From: Pseudeuparius sepicola
Lineage: Eukaryota; Arthropoda; Insecta; Coleoptera; Anthribidae
Direction of reading: 5' to 3'
DNA: 64,000 nt
Assembly: GCA_963920635.1 (NCBI GenBank)
Contig: OY987299.1
Coordinates: 119,723,373 to 119,787,372, forward strand
Part shown: piece after piece, positions 35,703 to 47,087 of the stretch
Position numbering within the stretch: position 1 is the first letter of the stretch
Layout: the number at the start of each line of letters is the position of its first letter
Program-made: the position numbers and the translations under genes
Notes under the pieces: generated by a model
Told to the model about the DNA's origin: nothing
The model's database searches: none
The model's input: the letters and a program-made list of their open reading frames with translations, nothing else

Positions 35703-36305
35703 CAGGGTGATTCAGGAGGAAATGTCAATATTTTAGGTACGTATTCGGGGACCCAAAATAAACATAAAAGTTCCTATAAACATGGGTCCTATTCCCGGCC
35801 GTTACCGAAATACAGGGGTAAACAACATTCAATTTAAGGTTTTTATTACATTATTTATAACAGGTAGGCTAGGTTTTGGGTGATTCAGGCGGAAATTCCT
35901 GTTGCTTAGCAATAGTAGACCTTAATCCTCTGGATTATTGTCTTTGGGGGTGGTTTAAATCATTGGTATATTCAAGTAAAGTAAACACTAGAGATGCATT
36001 ACTCGATCGAATAATAAATGCAGCAGCAACTATAAGAAACAGGCCCGTATCCATTCATAGAGCGACCCGAGCTATTCACCAGAGAGCTGACTTATGTTTA
36101 GAAGTAAACGGTGGCATTTTTGAAAACTATAAAACCTAGCCTACCTGTTATAAATAATGTAATAAAAACCTTAAATTGAATGTTGTTTACCCCTGTATTT
36201 CGGTAACGGCCGGGAATAGGACCCATGTTTATAGGAACTTTTATGTTTATTTTGGGTCCCCGAATACGTACCTAAAATATTGACATTTCCTCCTGAATCA
36301 CCCTG
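35703..36305. mobile_element. 603-bp deletion derivative of a Tc1/mariner-type element
   Basis: The ends are CAGGGTGATTCAGGAGGAAA and its inverted copy, bordered by TA (35701-35702 and 36306-36307). Arms of about 175 bp (35703-35878 and 36131-36305) are nearly perfect. Only the last quarter of a transposase gene remains between them, and the terminal sequence GGTGATTCAGGCGGAAAT reappears at the inner junction (about 35,879), as if an end was duplicated when the middle was lost. Confidence 0.9.
35915..36139 (+). pseudogene. Tc1/mariner (IS630-type) transposase C-terminal fragment
   Basis: The frame opens in VDLNPLDYCLWGWFKSLVY, the block around the third catalytic Asp, and continues through DRIINAAATIRNRP to the C-terminus RADLCLEVNGGIFENYKT. 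Everything before the third Asp block is gone. The frame has no internal stop, so decay after the deletion is slight. It belongs to the 603-bp element around it and cannot encode an active enzyme. Confidence 0.88.
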
Positions 36306-36307
36306 TA

Positions 36308-36899
36308 TATACCTACCTAATATACACATAATAGTTACCTGTACCAATCCAAGGAACAGCATGCTCCAAATATTCAGAACTTACAAAGGATTAGTCGGAA
36401 GTAAAATTTGTATTGCATAAAATTGATGGAGAATACTTTTTGCAAAAGAACAATGTATAGGGACTGGTAGAGTTAAAATTGGATAATTTTTTCTCATAAC
36501 TGTTATGTTCTTTTTGCTTTGTAAATCTCCCCACTAATTTTAAATTTTCGATTTCACAGAAAATATCTAAGCGAATAAGAGAGGAATCTTTTTTTAATGT
36601 TAATGCTATTCCTGTGCAAAAGATACTCACCCTAAAACTGCACAACCATCAAATAATACCACATCAGTAACAATCACAACTGTTCACTACCATTAATTTA
36701 AAGCATAACTGCAATTGAAGAGTTTAATCTATGCTATTATTGCGTTAGAAACAACCATCTAAATTAATTTACTTAATGTTAGAGTACTTCGAGTTTTCCC
36801 GGCAGCATTTCCTAAGTCTGTAGTAACATTTGTAGACGATTTTAACCACGTGTTTAACGGTAAACATTTTTTTCAAAGAGTTACTCGAACGAAAACGCC
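36308..36899. other. Stretch without gene
   Basis: AT-rich; no recognised feature. Confidence 0.4.
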
Positions 36900-37170
36900 G
36901 GATTTAAGCCAATGAAATTAAAGTTAACGGAAAGATGGGGTGTCGGGTGACGAGGTGCTGCCGTTCGAGGGACAGACGTGGAACTGCATACCATTTTCCA
37001 GGCTGGATTTTCCGTCTTTTCGGGCATGCGCCAGATATTGATCCCGGCAGGACATGGGCGCAGAGCGAGGATCGTGCTCGGGATGCAACGAACTCGAAAG
37101 TGGATTGAAAATCGAGTTAGTCTCGTTGTGAGCTGTAGGTGAGTATACCTTGCTGTGGAGGTGAACCAAC
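36900..37170 (+). other. GC-richer segment, possible exon with splice donor
   Basis: Base use differs from the flanks. On the plus strand a 60-odd codon frame is open from about 36,934, and an overlapping frame with GC-ending codons (DEVLPFEGQTWNC) precedes it. A consensus donor, GTAGGTGAGT, follows near 37,133. I recognise no domain. A 5' exon of a host gene or a chance GC island are both possible. Confidence 0.25.
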
Positions 37171-37474
37171 CCGTGCAGCTAAGGGTTGTTTTAAATACGT
37201 AATTGGCTTTGGTGACTTTTGGGTGATGCTTTTGTCATTACCTATATTCATTTGGTCAATTATACTTAAAAAGTACACGCGTAGTTCATTAAAATAAAAG
37301 TTGTTAAATTATTTTAAAATTTGACATACCTATACGTACATGTAGGTACCTACATACCTAGAGAGTGTGAACAACCCCTTAACATTGTTTTTATATAATC
37401 AAGTGTTTCTTTTTGGTGAATTGGGTGCTAGGATGGTCTCAAATTGTTACCTATTTACCTAAATATCAAGAAAA

Positions 37475-37700
37475 AGTGATGAAAAAGTGATGGGCATAAG
37501 CACTCAAAGTTAGAAAACAAAAAAAAAAAAACAGTAACCGCATACACGTTGTTTCATGATATTTGGCAATCATCAGTACGGTGTAACATCAACCAAATCA
37601 AAAAGATAGGAATGATTTGGGAAGCAACAAATGAAGTCCAGGCAGGAGCCAACAGCACACTTGCAGCTTCAGTCAGCACATCCCCAATTCGGAGTAATAT
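37475..37700 (+). repeat. Partial copy of repeat B
   Basis: About 225 bp match 59,520-59,725, including ATTTGGCAATCATCAGTACG and GAAGTCCAGGCAGGAGCCAA, and stop abruptly after CACATCCCCA. Both copies keep the same open frame (WEATNEVQAGANST), so the source may have been coding, but I cannot name it. Confidence 0.75.
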
Positions 37701-38142
37701 ACAAAGTTTTATATTTAATCATTTGATTTTTACTATTTACTAAAATAAAAACTAGAATTATTTAAATTCGTTCAAAAACGTTAAAATAAGTGGCTGTTTG
37801 TTAAATGTGAATTCTATTTTGGATTCCCCTCGATCCAAATGTAAGGAGATACATAAATGTTTTTTAATAAGTTCAAATCCCTCTACGTAATTTTTATTTC
37901 CGGGCTGTTGCGCCTTGGTCGATGGAAATCTTCTAGACATTTCGCTAGTCGTACTGAGCATCTATAGTGGTGAGTCTTCCATTGACTGATTGTAACTGAT
38001 CATCTAGTGGCGACCTAAAGTGATAATCAGTTGCGATCCAGCATAGGACGAGTCGTCACTGAAGATGCTTACTAATTACTATAAAATATATTTAAAGCAA
38101 CAACCATAAATATACATATATTTTTTATGAATATTTGGACAA
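37701..38142. other. Stretch without gene
   Basis: The last part shares TTACTATAAAATATATTTAA with 12,577, the upstream edge of the dispersed repeat continued at 38477. A 67-codon minus-strand frame has no recognised motif. Confidence 0.4.
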
Positions 38143-38424
38143 TAGCTGCGTTCGTTTTGCCACTTTTCACTTTATCTCAGTTGGTGGCAGTTCCTTTTAC
38201 AAATGAGAATGTGAACTAAGGTGAGATTTTTTACCCCCCCCCCCCCTTCACCCTTCAAGCACATCCTCGCGAGGACCCTCACTATCCAGCATATTGGCTC
38301 AGTTTGGTGGTGGGGAAAATGACCCTTTCACGAGATAAGCCTTTGACAGGAAAAAAACAAGCTGAGTGGCTCGGCTAACACCTGAGCTAAAGTTCTCAGT
38401 GTAGGGGCAAAAGGAACGCGGCCA
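38143..38424 (+). mobile_element. 282-bp MITE with GCGTTCSTTTTGCC ends, copy 1
   Basis: The left end TAGCTGCGTTCGTTTTGCC and the inverted right end TGGCCGCGTTCCTTTTGCC enclose non-coding DNA with a 14-bp poly-C run at about 38,236. The second copy is 51223-51512, inverted. The MITE splits the dispersed repeat whose other part is 38477-38756. Confidence 0.8.
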
Positions 38425-38476
38425 TATAAACAAATATATATTTATTCAATTTTATAATAAGTTAAAAAAATTTTTA

Positions 38477-38756
38477 AACTATTACACTTTACTAATAATG
38501 AATGTAATAGTCAAACTAAACTTGAATATTACATGTGATATCATCTTAGTTTTTAGATTTAAAACGCATACAAAGATACAAATTGTTAAACCAAACACCA
38601 GTATATTTGCTCTTATAATACAGACGAAATTAAAAAAATATTTTACTTCGTAAAATATGGTAGATATATTCGTGTCCCAAATAATAATATTAAATTTCAT
38701 TCTATAAATTATTATTTACCTATATATTTTCTTTAAATATATTTCTTTCTCCGTGG
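38477..38756 (+). repeat. Dispersed direct repeat, copy 2
   Basis: Partner of 13181-13460, same orientation; shares GATATCATCTTAGTTTTTAG and CAGTATATTTGCTCTTATAA-type runs. Confidence 0.75.
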
Positions 38757-38829
38757 TCGTTGTCCTGACTAGATATACATATAAAAATAAAAGACTAGAA
38801 GAATTCAATCAAAGTTAAAAATTACTATA

Positions 38830-39946
38830 CAGGGTGATTTAGTTTTTATTCGGAAAACTTCAACAGGTGATAGAAAACCAAAAAATAACCGCACTTTATT
38901 GTATATACTATATCTTTTTAAAGCCATATAAAAAAGTTGCAGGGTGTTAAAGTTGTAAAAAATATATGGACTTTATTGAATATTTACCAAACTAGTTGGG
39001 ATATTTAAGTCATATTTGGTGCACGTTATAACGTCATGGGTTAGCATAAAAGCTGTTAATATCAAACACTTTGAACAACCAGTGGCGGGGAAGTGGGTAA
39101 TTAGTACATTTTTTTTAAAACTAATAACCTTGTATAGCAATAAAATGTATTCAATTTCTTATGTAAATTTTAATTGTAAACAAAAACGTTCTCTTAGCAT
39201 TTTTTTGTTCCTAAAACTATCTAAAAAATTGCTCCATAAGACTTAAAGTAGAAATAATGTGTTTACTACTTTAAATAAAGTAACTTTTTCCAATAAACTG
39301 ACCTATAAGACTATACTTTTGAAGATACATGGTCTACAACATTTAATGAAGATAAAATTAATGTTACACTCTGTATCATGAAAAGAAAGAGCTTGAGTGG
39401 GTAAGTTAATTGGGAAAAGTTACTGTATTTAAAATACGAATTACATTTTTTCTACTTTGAGTCTTACTTATGGAGGGAATTATTAAGCTATTTTTTTCAG
39501 AAATATCTCGAAATAATACGAGAAAAACAAGTTTGCTATGAAACCATGACACATTTGAAAAAATGCTATGAGAACGTTTTTGTTCATAATCAAAATTTAC
39601 ATAAGAAATTGAATACATTTTATTGCTATAAAAGGAGATTAATTTTTTTCTAAAAACAATTGTTGTAATTACCCTCTTCTCCGCCACTGGTTGTTAAAGG
39701 TGTTTGATATTAACAGCTTTTATGCTAACCCATGCCGTTATAAAGTGCACCAGATATGACCATTGATTCCTTTACTCAATGATATGACTTAAATATCACA
39801 ACTAGTTTGGTAAATATTCAAAACTTAAACATCCTGTAACTTTTTTATAAGGCCTTAAAAATATATAGTTTATACATTAAAGTGCGGTTATTTTTTGGTT
39901 TTCTATCACCTGTTGAAGTTTCCCGAATAAAAACTGAATCACCCTG
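38830..39946. mobile_element. 1,117-bp foldback
   Basis: The ends are CAGGGTGATTTAGTTTTTAT and its inverted copy, bordered by TA (38828-38829 and 39947-39948). Arms of about 500 bp include TGATAGAAAACCAAAAAATA. The same family recurs at 55128-57110. This copy is uninterrupted and serves as the empty-site reference for the palindrome inserted in that one. Only TATA separates it from the next foldback. Confidence 0.88.
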
Positions 39947-39950
39947 TATA

Positions 39951-41102
39951 CGGGTGAGTCAGAATGTATAGTAAATACTTTAAAGGGGTGTTCGGCAGGT
40001 GGTTTTAAGGGGGGTCTTTCATATAAAATTTTTCGATTTGGGCTTTCCTTGCCAAGTTATTGGGTCTACAAGGTGACCCAAAAGTATTTTTTTATTTATA
40101 TCTCAATAACGGCGCTACTTAAAAACTTGAAATTTGGTATGTGTTATCTACTTACTGGAAGACGCCTTAGGGTAGTTTATTCATTTACACAGTGCCCTAA
40201 AAAAGGGTAAAAACTAACAACCCCTATGCTCAAACTTTTTTGAGGTTACCTTTTTGGTCTCGCATGTCCATCATTTCAGTGTATCTTTTCATTTTGCAAC
40301 AAAAGTGGACTCTTGTTTCATAACGATAAAATCAACCATTTGCGTTGAAATTGGCAAAACGTGCCCCAAAACACCTGTTAACTTCAACATTCGAAACATA
40401 AAATTTTTACCTACCGCTTTTAAACGTTATACCCATCGACTGTTCCATTTAAACTGAGAAAAAAAAATTCTTATGAACAATGTACCACAACTTATTAGCT
40501 TTCAAAATGGAAAGGATTGAATTTAACAAAGTTTGAACACCCTATTTCAAAAAAACCAATGCTGTTTTGACCAATGTCCAATTTGTATTTTTTTCCTTAT
40601 TTTGAATGTACAGTCGATCTGTAACGTTTGAAAGCGGTAGGTAAAAATTTTATGTTTCGAATGTTGAAGTCAACAGGTGTTTTGGGGCACGTTTTGCCAA
40701 TTTCAACGCACACGGTTGATTTTATCGTTATGAAACAAGAGTATACTTTTGTTGCAAAATTAAAAGGTGGACCTATAGAAGACCAAAAAGATAAACTCAA
40801 AAAAGTTTGAACAAAAAAATTAATAGGGGTTGTTAGTTTTTACCCTTTTTTAGGACACTGTGTAATTGAATAAACTACCCTAAGGCGTCTCCCAGTAAGT
40901 AGATGACACATACGAAATTTCAAATTTTTAAGTAGCGCCGTTATTGAGATATAAATAAAAAAAATACTTTTGGGTCACCTTGTAGACCCGAACAACTTGG
41001 CAAGGAAACCCCAAATCGAAAAATTTTATGCGGAAGACCCCCTTTAAAACCACCTGCCAAACACCCCTTTAAAGTATTTACTATACATTCTGACTCACCC
41101 TG
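39951..41102. mobile_element. 1,152-bp foldback with shared core
   Basis: The left end CGGGTGAGTCAGAATG has lost one A relative to the inverted right end CAGGGTGAGTCAGAATG. TA borders both sides (39949-39950 and 41103-41104). Outer arms (about 280 bp) are unlike the other foldbacks; the centre is the shared palindromic core. Confidence 0.88.
40231..40810. repeat. Shared palindromic core, copy 3
   Basis: Mirror-symmetric module with ACTTTTTTGAGGTTACC, AAATCAACCATTTGCGTTG and CAAAACACCTGTTAACTTCA; compare 2048-2543. Confidence 0.8.
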
Positions 41103-41104
41103 TA

Positions 41105-42206
41105 TGTTTCAAGAAGGGTATATATGTAGATATAGGTAACTTTATTTCAAAATTTGAAAACACAAACTGCATAATCCCCAGGCTATGGTATGGTAAGTAT
41201 AGGTTTACTCTGAAAATTAAATAGGTAGAAATCAGATTCTCCAAGTCTAAAAAACCACAATATAATAAATAAATATATAATACAAAAGTTGTGACTAGTT
41301 TCTGCTCTACTGAGCAGACTAGTAATTCTTAAATAAAAGAAGCTAACATACAATTTACAATGAAAATAGTTATCTTACCAAAAGTTTTTAGAAATTATAT
41401 AATATTATTAAAAATATATATATATATAGGTATTAGAATAATGACATTGATAGAAGTCGGATTTGAAAATTAAAGTTTGAACATTTGTTCGATCTTCTTC
41501 ATTGTTTCAATTTCTTCCTTGATGCCACCTCCGCCAATGTGGAAGTAAAGTATGAACATACCTACCAACTTCCAGTCAGATCGGACGGGAGGAGCGAATG
41601 CCCCCCTTGCAGATTACACCGTTGAGGGAGAAAAATGGGTTAGTGGGAGCGGTATCAGCCCTTAACAACCCACATTTCGAGCGAATGATATGAGCTTGTT
41701 TGCGTCTGATTCGAGAATGACACCGGCCTCGGGTTGTATTGTATTTCTTCACTTGCTTTCATCAGATATTTTGCATCTTTGTTTCAGGAAACATTACTTG
41801 TGCAATTTTTAATACCAAAATATTACAAATAACGGGTGTTAAGCCTGCAATAGAAGATACTTCCACTATTTCACTTAAGATTTCATCCAATTGTGGCCTT
41901 ATTCATCGGTATATTAAATTTATATAAATTATAAATATATTTCGCTAATATACCTACTATTTTAGAAATTCCGCAACTAAAAATTATATGTTGGAATGAT
42001 CATCAGTATGGAATGATTCCGCGCGGCTTTCGACCAATCAGAGATGATGTCTAGCCGCATATTAGCGCAATAGGTATGTCACCCATCATAGACATACCAA
42101 TACCTATAAAAACAATATACGGATTTGCTTACAATTTGTTAGCACGCCAACTGCCACTGCTACTGCCAAATACTACGACAAGAGTAGAAAAGCAAAGGAG
42201 TAGGTA
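41105..42206. other. 1.1-kb stretch without recognised gene
   Basis: It includes a TA microsatellite near 41,412-41,428 and a more complex segment at 41,500-41,730 without an interpretable frame. Confidence 0.45.
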
Positions 42207-42332
42207 TCACTCCCCAAGCTGTGACAAAAGATACGCTTTCATTTGTCGTTTAAATTGATTTAGAGGCATATTCTTGAAATGCTTAGGCAAACTATTGTAC
42301 ACCTTCACACTGGTGAATGTAAAGGATCTCCT
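42207..42332 (-). pseudogene. LINE reverse-transcriptase protein, C-terminal fragment
   Basis: The minus strand reads RSFTFTSVKVYNSLPKHFKN, then MPLNQFKRQMKAYLLSQLGE and a stop at 42207-42209. The pattern VKVYNSLP followed by FK-x(3)-KAYL is the usual C-terminus of arthropod non-LTR retrotransposon ORF2 proteins (Jockey/RTE-like). A stop lies three codons upstream of the fragment. A 3' tail piece is what 5'-truncated LINE insertion leaves. The exact clade is not determinable. Confidence 0.7.
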
Positions 42333-42470
42333 GAACACTTAAATTATAATGGACGTTTAGGTACTAAATTTTTTTGTGTTTTACTTATGTCGAGGAGAAC
42401 CCACAATTTCGCCAAAACGCTCAACCCGGCAACACAGTGGCCGCCATCTTCCTCACACTTCCACCTCTAC

Positions 42471-43718
42471 AGGGTGTCTACTTTTAAGTGTATACAAATC
42501 GATAAAAAATGTATTTTGCGAGATATTTTCAAAAACCTTTTTTTGTTCGAAAGGTCTTCAAAAAACGCTTCTTTTGACGCTTTTACTTTTGTAAAAATGC
42601 AAATCCAGGGACGGCTACGATTTTTTTTATACCCCGATTTTCACAAAAACCATTTATCGATTTTTTTATTTAAAATCTGACACAACAGCGTTAATCAGGA
42701 CACCCCAAAACCCCCATATACTAAATTTGAACACAAAATGTAGAGGGTGTTCGGTTCTACACCGTGTTAAAGTTGAGCAAAATAGGAATTTTAAAGACAT
42801 CTGGCGAGCCAAGTGTGCCATGGAATCCCTTCAAAACAGTTTAATGGTCAACAGGACCACTCAAAATGTTGGTGTAAAAAGATTTACTACAAAAATATAC
42901 AGGGTATTTTTCTCCAAGCCATCTCAAAATTCTGAATTTTTATTAAAGTTTATACTGATCAGGAGCTCTGGAATCATTGAAAAAATATTAATAAACACAA
43001 AGGTAATTTATTTCTTTACAAAATGCCAACCCACAAATAAAAACAATTTAAATAATTGGGCCTTTCTCAACAAAGTCACTGTCTAAGATGATACATTTTC
43101 TGTGCGTTTCCTGTTATGATACACCAGCCACCTCAACTGATATGGACTTACTGACTGGCAGGCTTCTGTATTTTTTAGATTTAGTTCATTTATAGTATGT
43201 GGAGCGGTTTTGATATACTCGATTTTTGACCCGTATAAAATTACAAAAAATTCAGTAATTTGAGATATCACAGATAAGAGCACTCTGTATATTTCGTATT
43301 GGACCTTTGCACATCAACAACTTGAGTGGTCCTGTTGACCATTCAACTGTTTTGAGGGGATTCCATGACATACTTGACTTGGCAGATGCCTTTAAAATTC
43401 CTATTTTGCTCAACTTTGACACCCTGCATAATGGAACTCCCTGTATATTTTTTATTCAAATTTGGTATAAAGGGGTTTTGGGGTGTTCTGATTAACGCTG
43501 TAGGGTCAGATTTTAAATAAAAAAAAATCGCTAAAAGGTTTTCGCGAAAATCGGGGGTATAAAAAAATCGCAGCCGGTCCTGGATTTGTATTTTGAAAAT
43601 GACAGGAAGGTCAAAAGAAGCGGTTTTTGAAGGATTTTCAAACAAAAAAAGGTTTTGCAAAATATCTCACAAAATACATTTTTTATCGATTTGTATACAC
43701 TTAAAAGTAGACACCCTG
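42471..43718. mobile_element. 1,248-bp foldback
   Basis: The ends are CAGGGTGTCTACTTTTAAGT and its inverted copy, bordered by TA (42469-42470 and 43719-43720). Arms include GTATACAAATCGATAAAAAA. A second inverted pair near the middle, with GAGTGGTCCTGTTGACCATT at about 43,323 and its partner at about 42,842, extends the hairpin. Frames inside are arm shadows. Confidence 0.88.
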
Positions 43719-43720
43719 TA

Positions 43721-44389
43721 TGTTCATAAATTTGAACGGCGTCGCTGTAGCTTTTAAGGCTTAGACGTCTTTTACTGTTGACGTTTACAGATCGGTTTGA
43801 CTTTTCGGGATTAAGAGTTTTTTCTTGTTGAGATTTATGTTAGTTATTAACATTTGAGTATAAAAAATGGCGCGGCAGTATGCGGTGTGTCGGAAAATTG
43901 ACTGATTTAACCCAAAATATTATACATTGACAAGATTATAAACAAGTATTTCTTGTAGCATTTTTCTATATTTTGAATACCTAATAGATTTATGACGTTT
44001 TTGGGAAATCAAAAAATTTGAAATGGCATATTGGCTGTGTTGCCGAATATGGCAGAGAACCAATATTATCAACTCTTTTTTTGCTTATAGATGAGGCTGA
44101 AGTTGAACACAATTTTTGAAAGTAAATACCTACTTACTTTAGTTAAGTACTAAAAAATTTCCCATATTATGGTGCAGACATTTTGGTGGATGCCGACCCT
44201 GTATATTAAAGAGTATAGAATCTAAATATTTGTTTATAAAGAAGTGAAATATGACGTCATGTCATCTATCGGCTGAATACCCGTTATTATTTAAATTACT
44301 TTGACATGTGTGTACAAAAACTTCATTATTTTTTGCCCTTGTGGTTGCTGATAAAAAATGGTCAATGGTAAATGGGAAGATTTGAAGTA
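43721..44389. other. Stretch without gene
   Basis: A single end, GACCCTGTATA, sits near 44,198 without a partner. Otherwise nothing is recognised. Confidence 0.4.
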
Positions 44390-44930
44390 TAGGGTGTCCA
44401 CGCTAGTGCCCCACTACCCCTATAACTTTTCAAATCAATCAAAATGATCTAAACTTTGTATCATTATCTTTTTCCCTTTTTTGAAATATTCTGTTTTCAA
44501 ATTTTATATCTCATGATAAAGATAGACGATCAATGCGATAACAAAGAATAACTGTTTCAACCAATATAATGACATAATGAGATTCCAAAAGGTTTAGGAG
44601 CTTTTTCAGACTTCAGACTTCACTGATATTCGATATTCTCTTATATAAAATAAGAATTTCGGAGGAAAATATTAAACCTTAAACATTTTGGGATTTTATT
44701 AGGTATATGTGTTATTCTCTTGGTGACAAAATATACCTTTTGTTATCGCACTGATGGTTTATCTGTATCGTGATGACGAGATCCACAAATTCAAATTTTA
44801 AATAAATTTAGTACAAAAAATTGCAAACGGAATATTTCAAAAAAGGAAAAAGATAGTGCAAAGTTTCATGTCATTTCGGTTGCCTTTTATTACCACGTAT
44901 TTGGGAAGCACTCTATGTATACAGTTTCTT
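44390..44930. mobile_element. Decayed foldback
   Basis: Imperfect inverted arms (about 44,430-44,560 and 44,730-44,880) share ATCTTTTTCCCTTTTTTGAA and its complement. The left end AGGGTGTCC seems to have lost its first bases, and the right end is degraded. Boundaries are approximate. Confidence 0.5.
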
Positions 44931-45860
44931 AACATACCAGAAAACTGGATAAAGTTCCATACAACTTTTAACAAAAACTTTTTCTGTCTCAAAACATTAA
45001 AAAGTTACACTTAGCGTAAACATAATTGTAGGTATAGGTAGGTACTATATAGGTTCTTGGTACTTAAAGAAGTACATTTTGTTTTTGCTTCTTTTTGACC
45101 TATACACTTTATAACAACTTAAGGAGCTAAAATGGTCCAATTTATTATCGTCTGATTTCCCTTGTTTAAATTTCCAACTGTAACTACTGTAACTGCCAGA
45201 GGTACCTAATCAAATCAAATTTATATATAGGCAAAATTAGCTAGCTAGGTAGGCATAACTACTTAGTGAATTTTAAGAAAACTATAATTGTAAAAGCCTT
45301 ATTGCCACGTTCGATCAGAATTTTATTCGAAATTCGACCTCTACCAAACAACCGCCAAATTGGACGATGGCGACATCTATTGGTGAGAAACCAAACCCAC
45401 TTTCTCGCCCGACGGTTACTAGGAATTTCCTTCTATGGTGGCCTCCGATGGCATGCTGTTTGGCTTAATAGTGTTACCCTTCGGTGTTAGATGCCGATAG
45501 GTGGACGATATGAAATTTATTTTCAAGTGCCATAGTATACGTAATTTTGTAGGCTGTTGTGTTATTTTGTCGCAACAAAAGCAATTGATAATATTTAAAT
45601 AAAAGTTTTCAAGTGCGGCAAACTACCTATAAAATCGCAACTAAAGTGGGATTTCATTGTTTTAATTTTATTGCATTATTTAATTAGGGTATTATTAAAA
45701 ATTAGCTGTCAACTTTGACAAATAATTTATGTATATTCTCTTTCTTAAAGATGAAATACCCAAATGGTGCTTCTTTAAGATCGACCACTTGTCGAAATTG
45801 AAGATATTTTCGATATTCTGCAATAATTTGGTTAAGATTGGTCCAACTGGGTTGAAGCAC
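44931..45860. other. Stretch without recognised gene
   Basis: A 74-codon frame at 45,266-45,490 has no recognisable domain. No repeat is delimited. Confidence 0.4.
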
Positions 45861-45868
45861 CCTAGTAG

Positions 45869-46633
45869 CAGTGATGTAATGTATCGAGATACATGTATCT
45901 AGATACTGTACCTAGATACTTTTTGTGTACGTAGATACATATCTAGATACTTACAAAAATCAGGATCTGCTTTAGTATCTAGATCCTTTTGAAAGTATCT
46001 AGATACTTAGATACTAGATACATTTTTTAGCCAAGATTCCAAGGGCTAGATACTTTTTGTGTACCTAGATACATATCTAGATACTTACAAAAATCAGGAT
46101 CTGTTTTAGTATCTAGATCCTTTTGAAAGTATCTAGATACTTAGATACTAGATACATTTTTTAGCCAAGATTCCAAGGGGTAGATTCCAAGGGGGCCATA
46201 CGTGCCACGTGCCTATATTTAATTTTTTAAAATAATCAATACAAATAATAAAATGGGTTGTGATTTAGTGATTTTTTTAAAATACCGTAAATAAAGTACC
46301 TACTCAGTGCTCACTTTGTAGTGATGTACACGGTAAACTACTAACCCACAACTTGTTTTGATTAATCTCAATCTAAACTTCATATTCGTCTAAAGTCTAA
46401 ACAATTCTACTTTACCTACACACACACTTGTTTCATAAATACCTAAGTAGATAAGTATATTGATTGCCTTATGCGAGGTCCGAAATTTTCTTAATTAACT
46501 GATAGTATCTGAAAGTATCTGGAAGCATCTAGATACTTTTTTAACGTATCTGTATCTGTACCCAGATACTTTGGAAAAAATGTATCGGTATCTTTATCTA
46601 GATACCGAAAAAAATTTATCTGTTACATCACTG
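45869..46633. mobile_element. 765-bp hAT-type MITE with 8-bp target duplication
   Basis: The ends are CAGTGATGTAA and its inverse TTACATCACTG. The 8-bp CCTAGTAG is duplicated exactly on both sides (45861-45868 and 46634-46641), the hAT hallmark. Near both ends the word TATCTAGATAC and close variants are repeated many times, as expected of subterminal transposase-binding sites. A 134-bp block is tandemly duplicated on the left side. There is no transposase. Confidence 0.92.
45912..46179 (+). repeat. 134-bp tandem duplication inside the hAT MITE
   Basis: The units start at 45912 and 46046 (CTAGATACTTTTTGTGTAC) and both end with GCCAAGATTCCAAGGG. They differ at only a few positions. Each unit carries several TATCTAGATAC-like words. 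Confidence 0.88.
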
Positions 46634-46641
46634 CCTAGTAG

Positions 46642-47085
46642 TTCCATGTATGTAAACGGTGATCAGCGAAACTCGCAAAATACAAAAAAAAAAAAAATTT
46701 GGAGACAATTTCATGAGAAAAAATCGAATTCCGTTCTTGGGATGTAAATTTTGCGCGTTTTTCGTTGAACAGAAAAAAATATTATTTTTTGTCGAAATCT
46801 TATTTTTTTGACAAGAAAAATAAAAATTCTGGGACTCATTCATGAGAAAAAGTCAAACGAGCAAAAAAATTCCGCTGCAGTATTTGATCGACCGTTTATT
46901 TTGGGCGTTTTAGTTAAATACCAATATAAACTTTAAAATTACAAAATCTATGAGGTATCATCTTAAAGTTGTTTTCCATGATGATGCGGTAGAGTAAAGT
47001 TCAAAGTCATTCAAAGTTATTATATTATAATAATACAATAATATAATTTCGGTAGAAATTATATTAATATAAGTATTAATATACA
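46642..47085. other. AT-rich stretch without gene
   Basis: Nothing recognised apart from A-rich runs. Confidence 0.4.
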
Positions 47086-47087
47086 TA

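Noticed and set aside
45869..46179. Regular TATCTAGATAC repeats considered as a CRISPR array or satellite
   Set aside because: Spacing is irregular, the genome is eukaryotic, and the sequence is framed by hAT ends and an exact 8-bp duplication.
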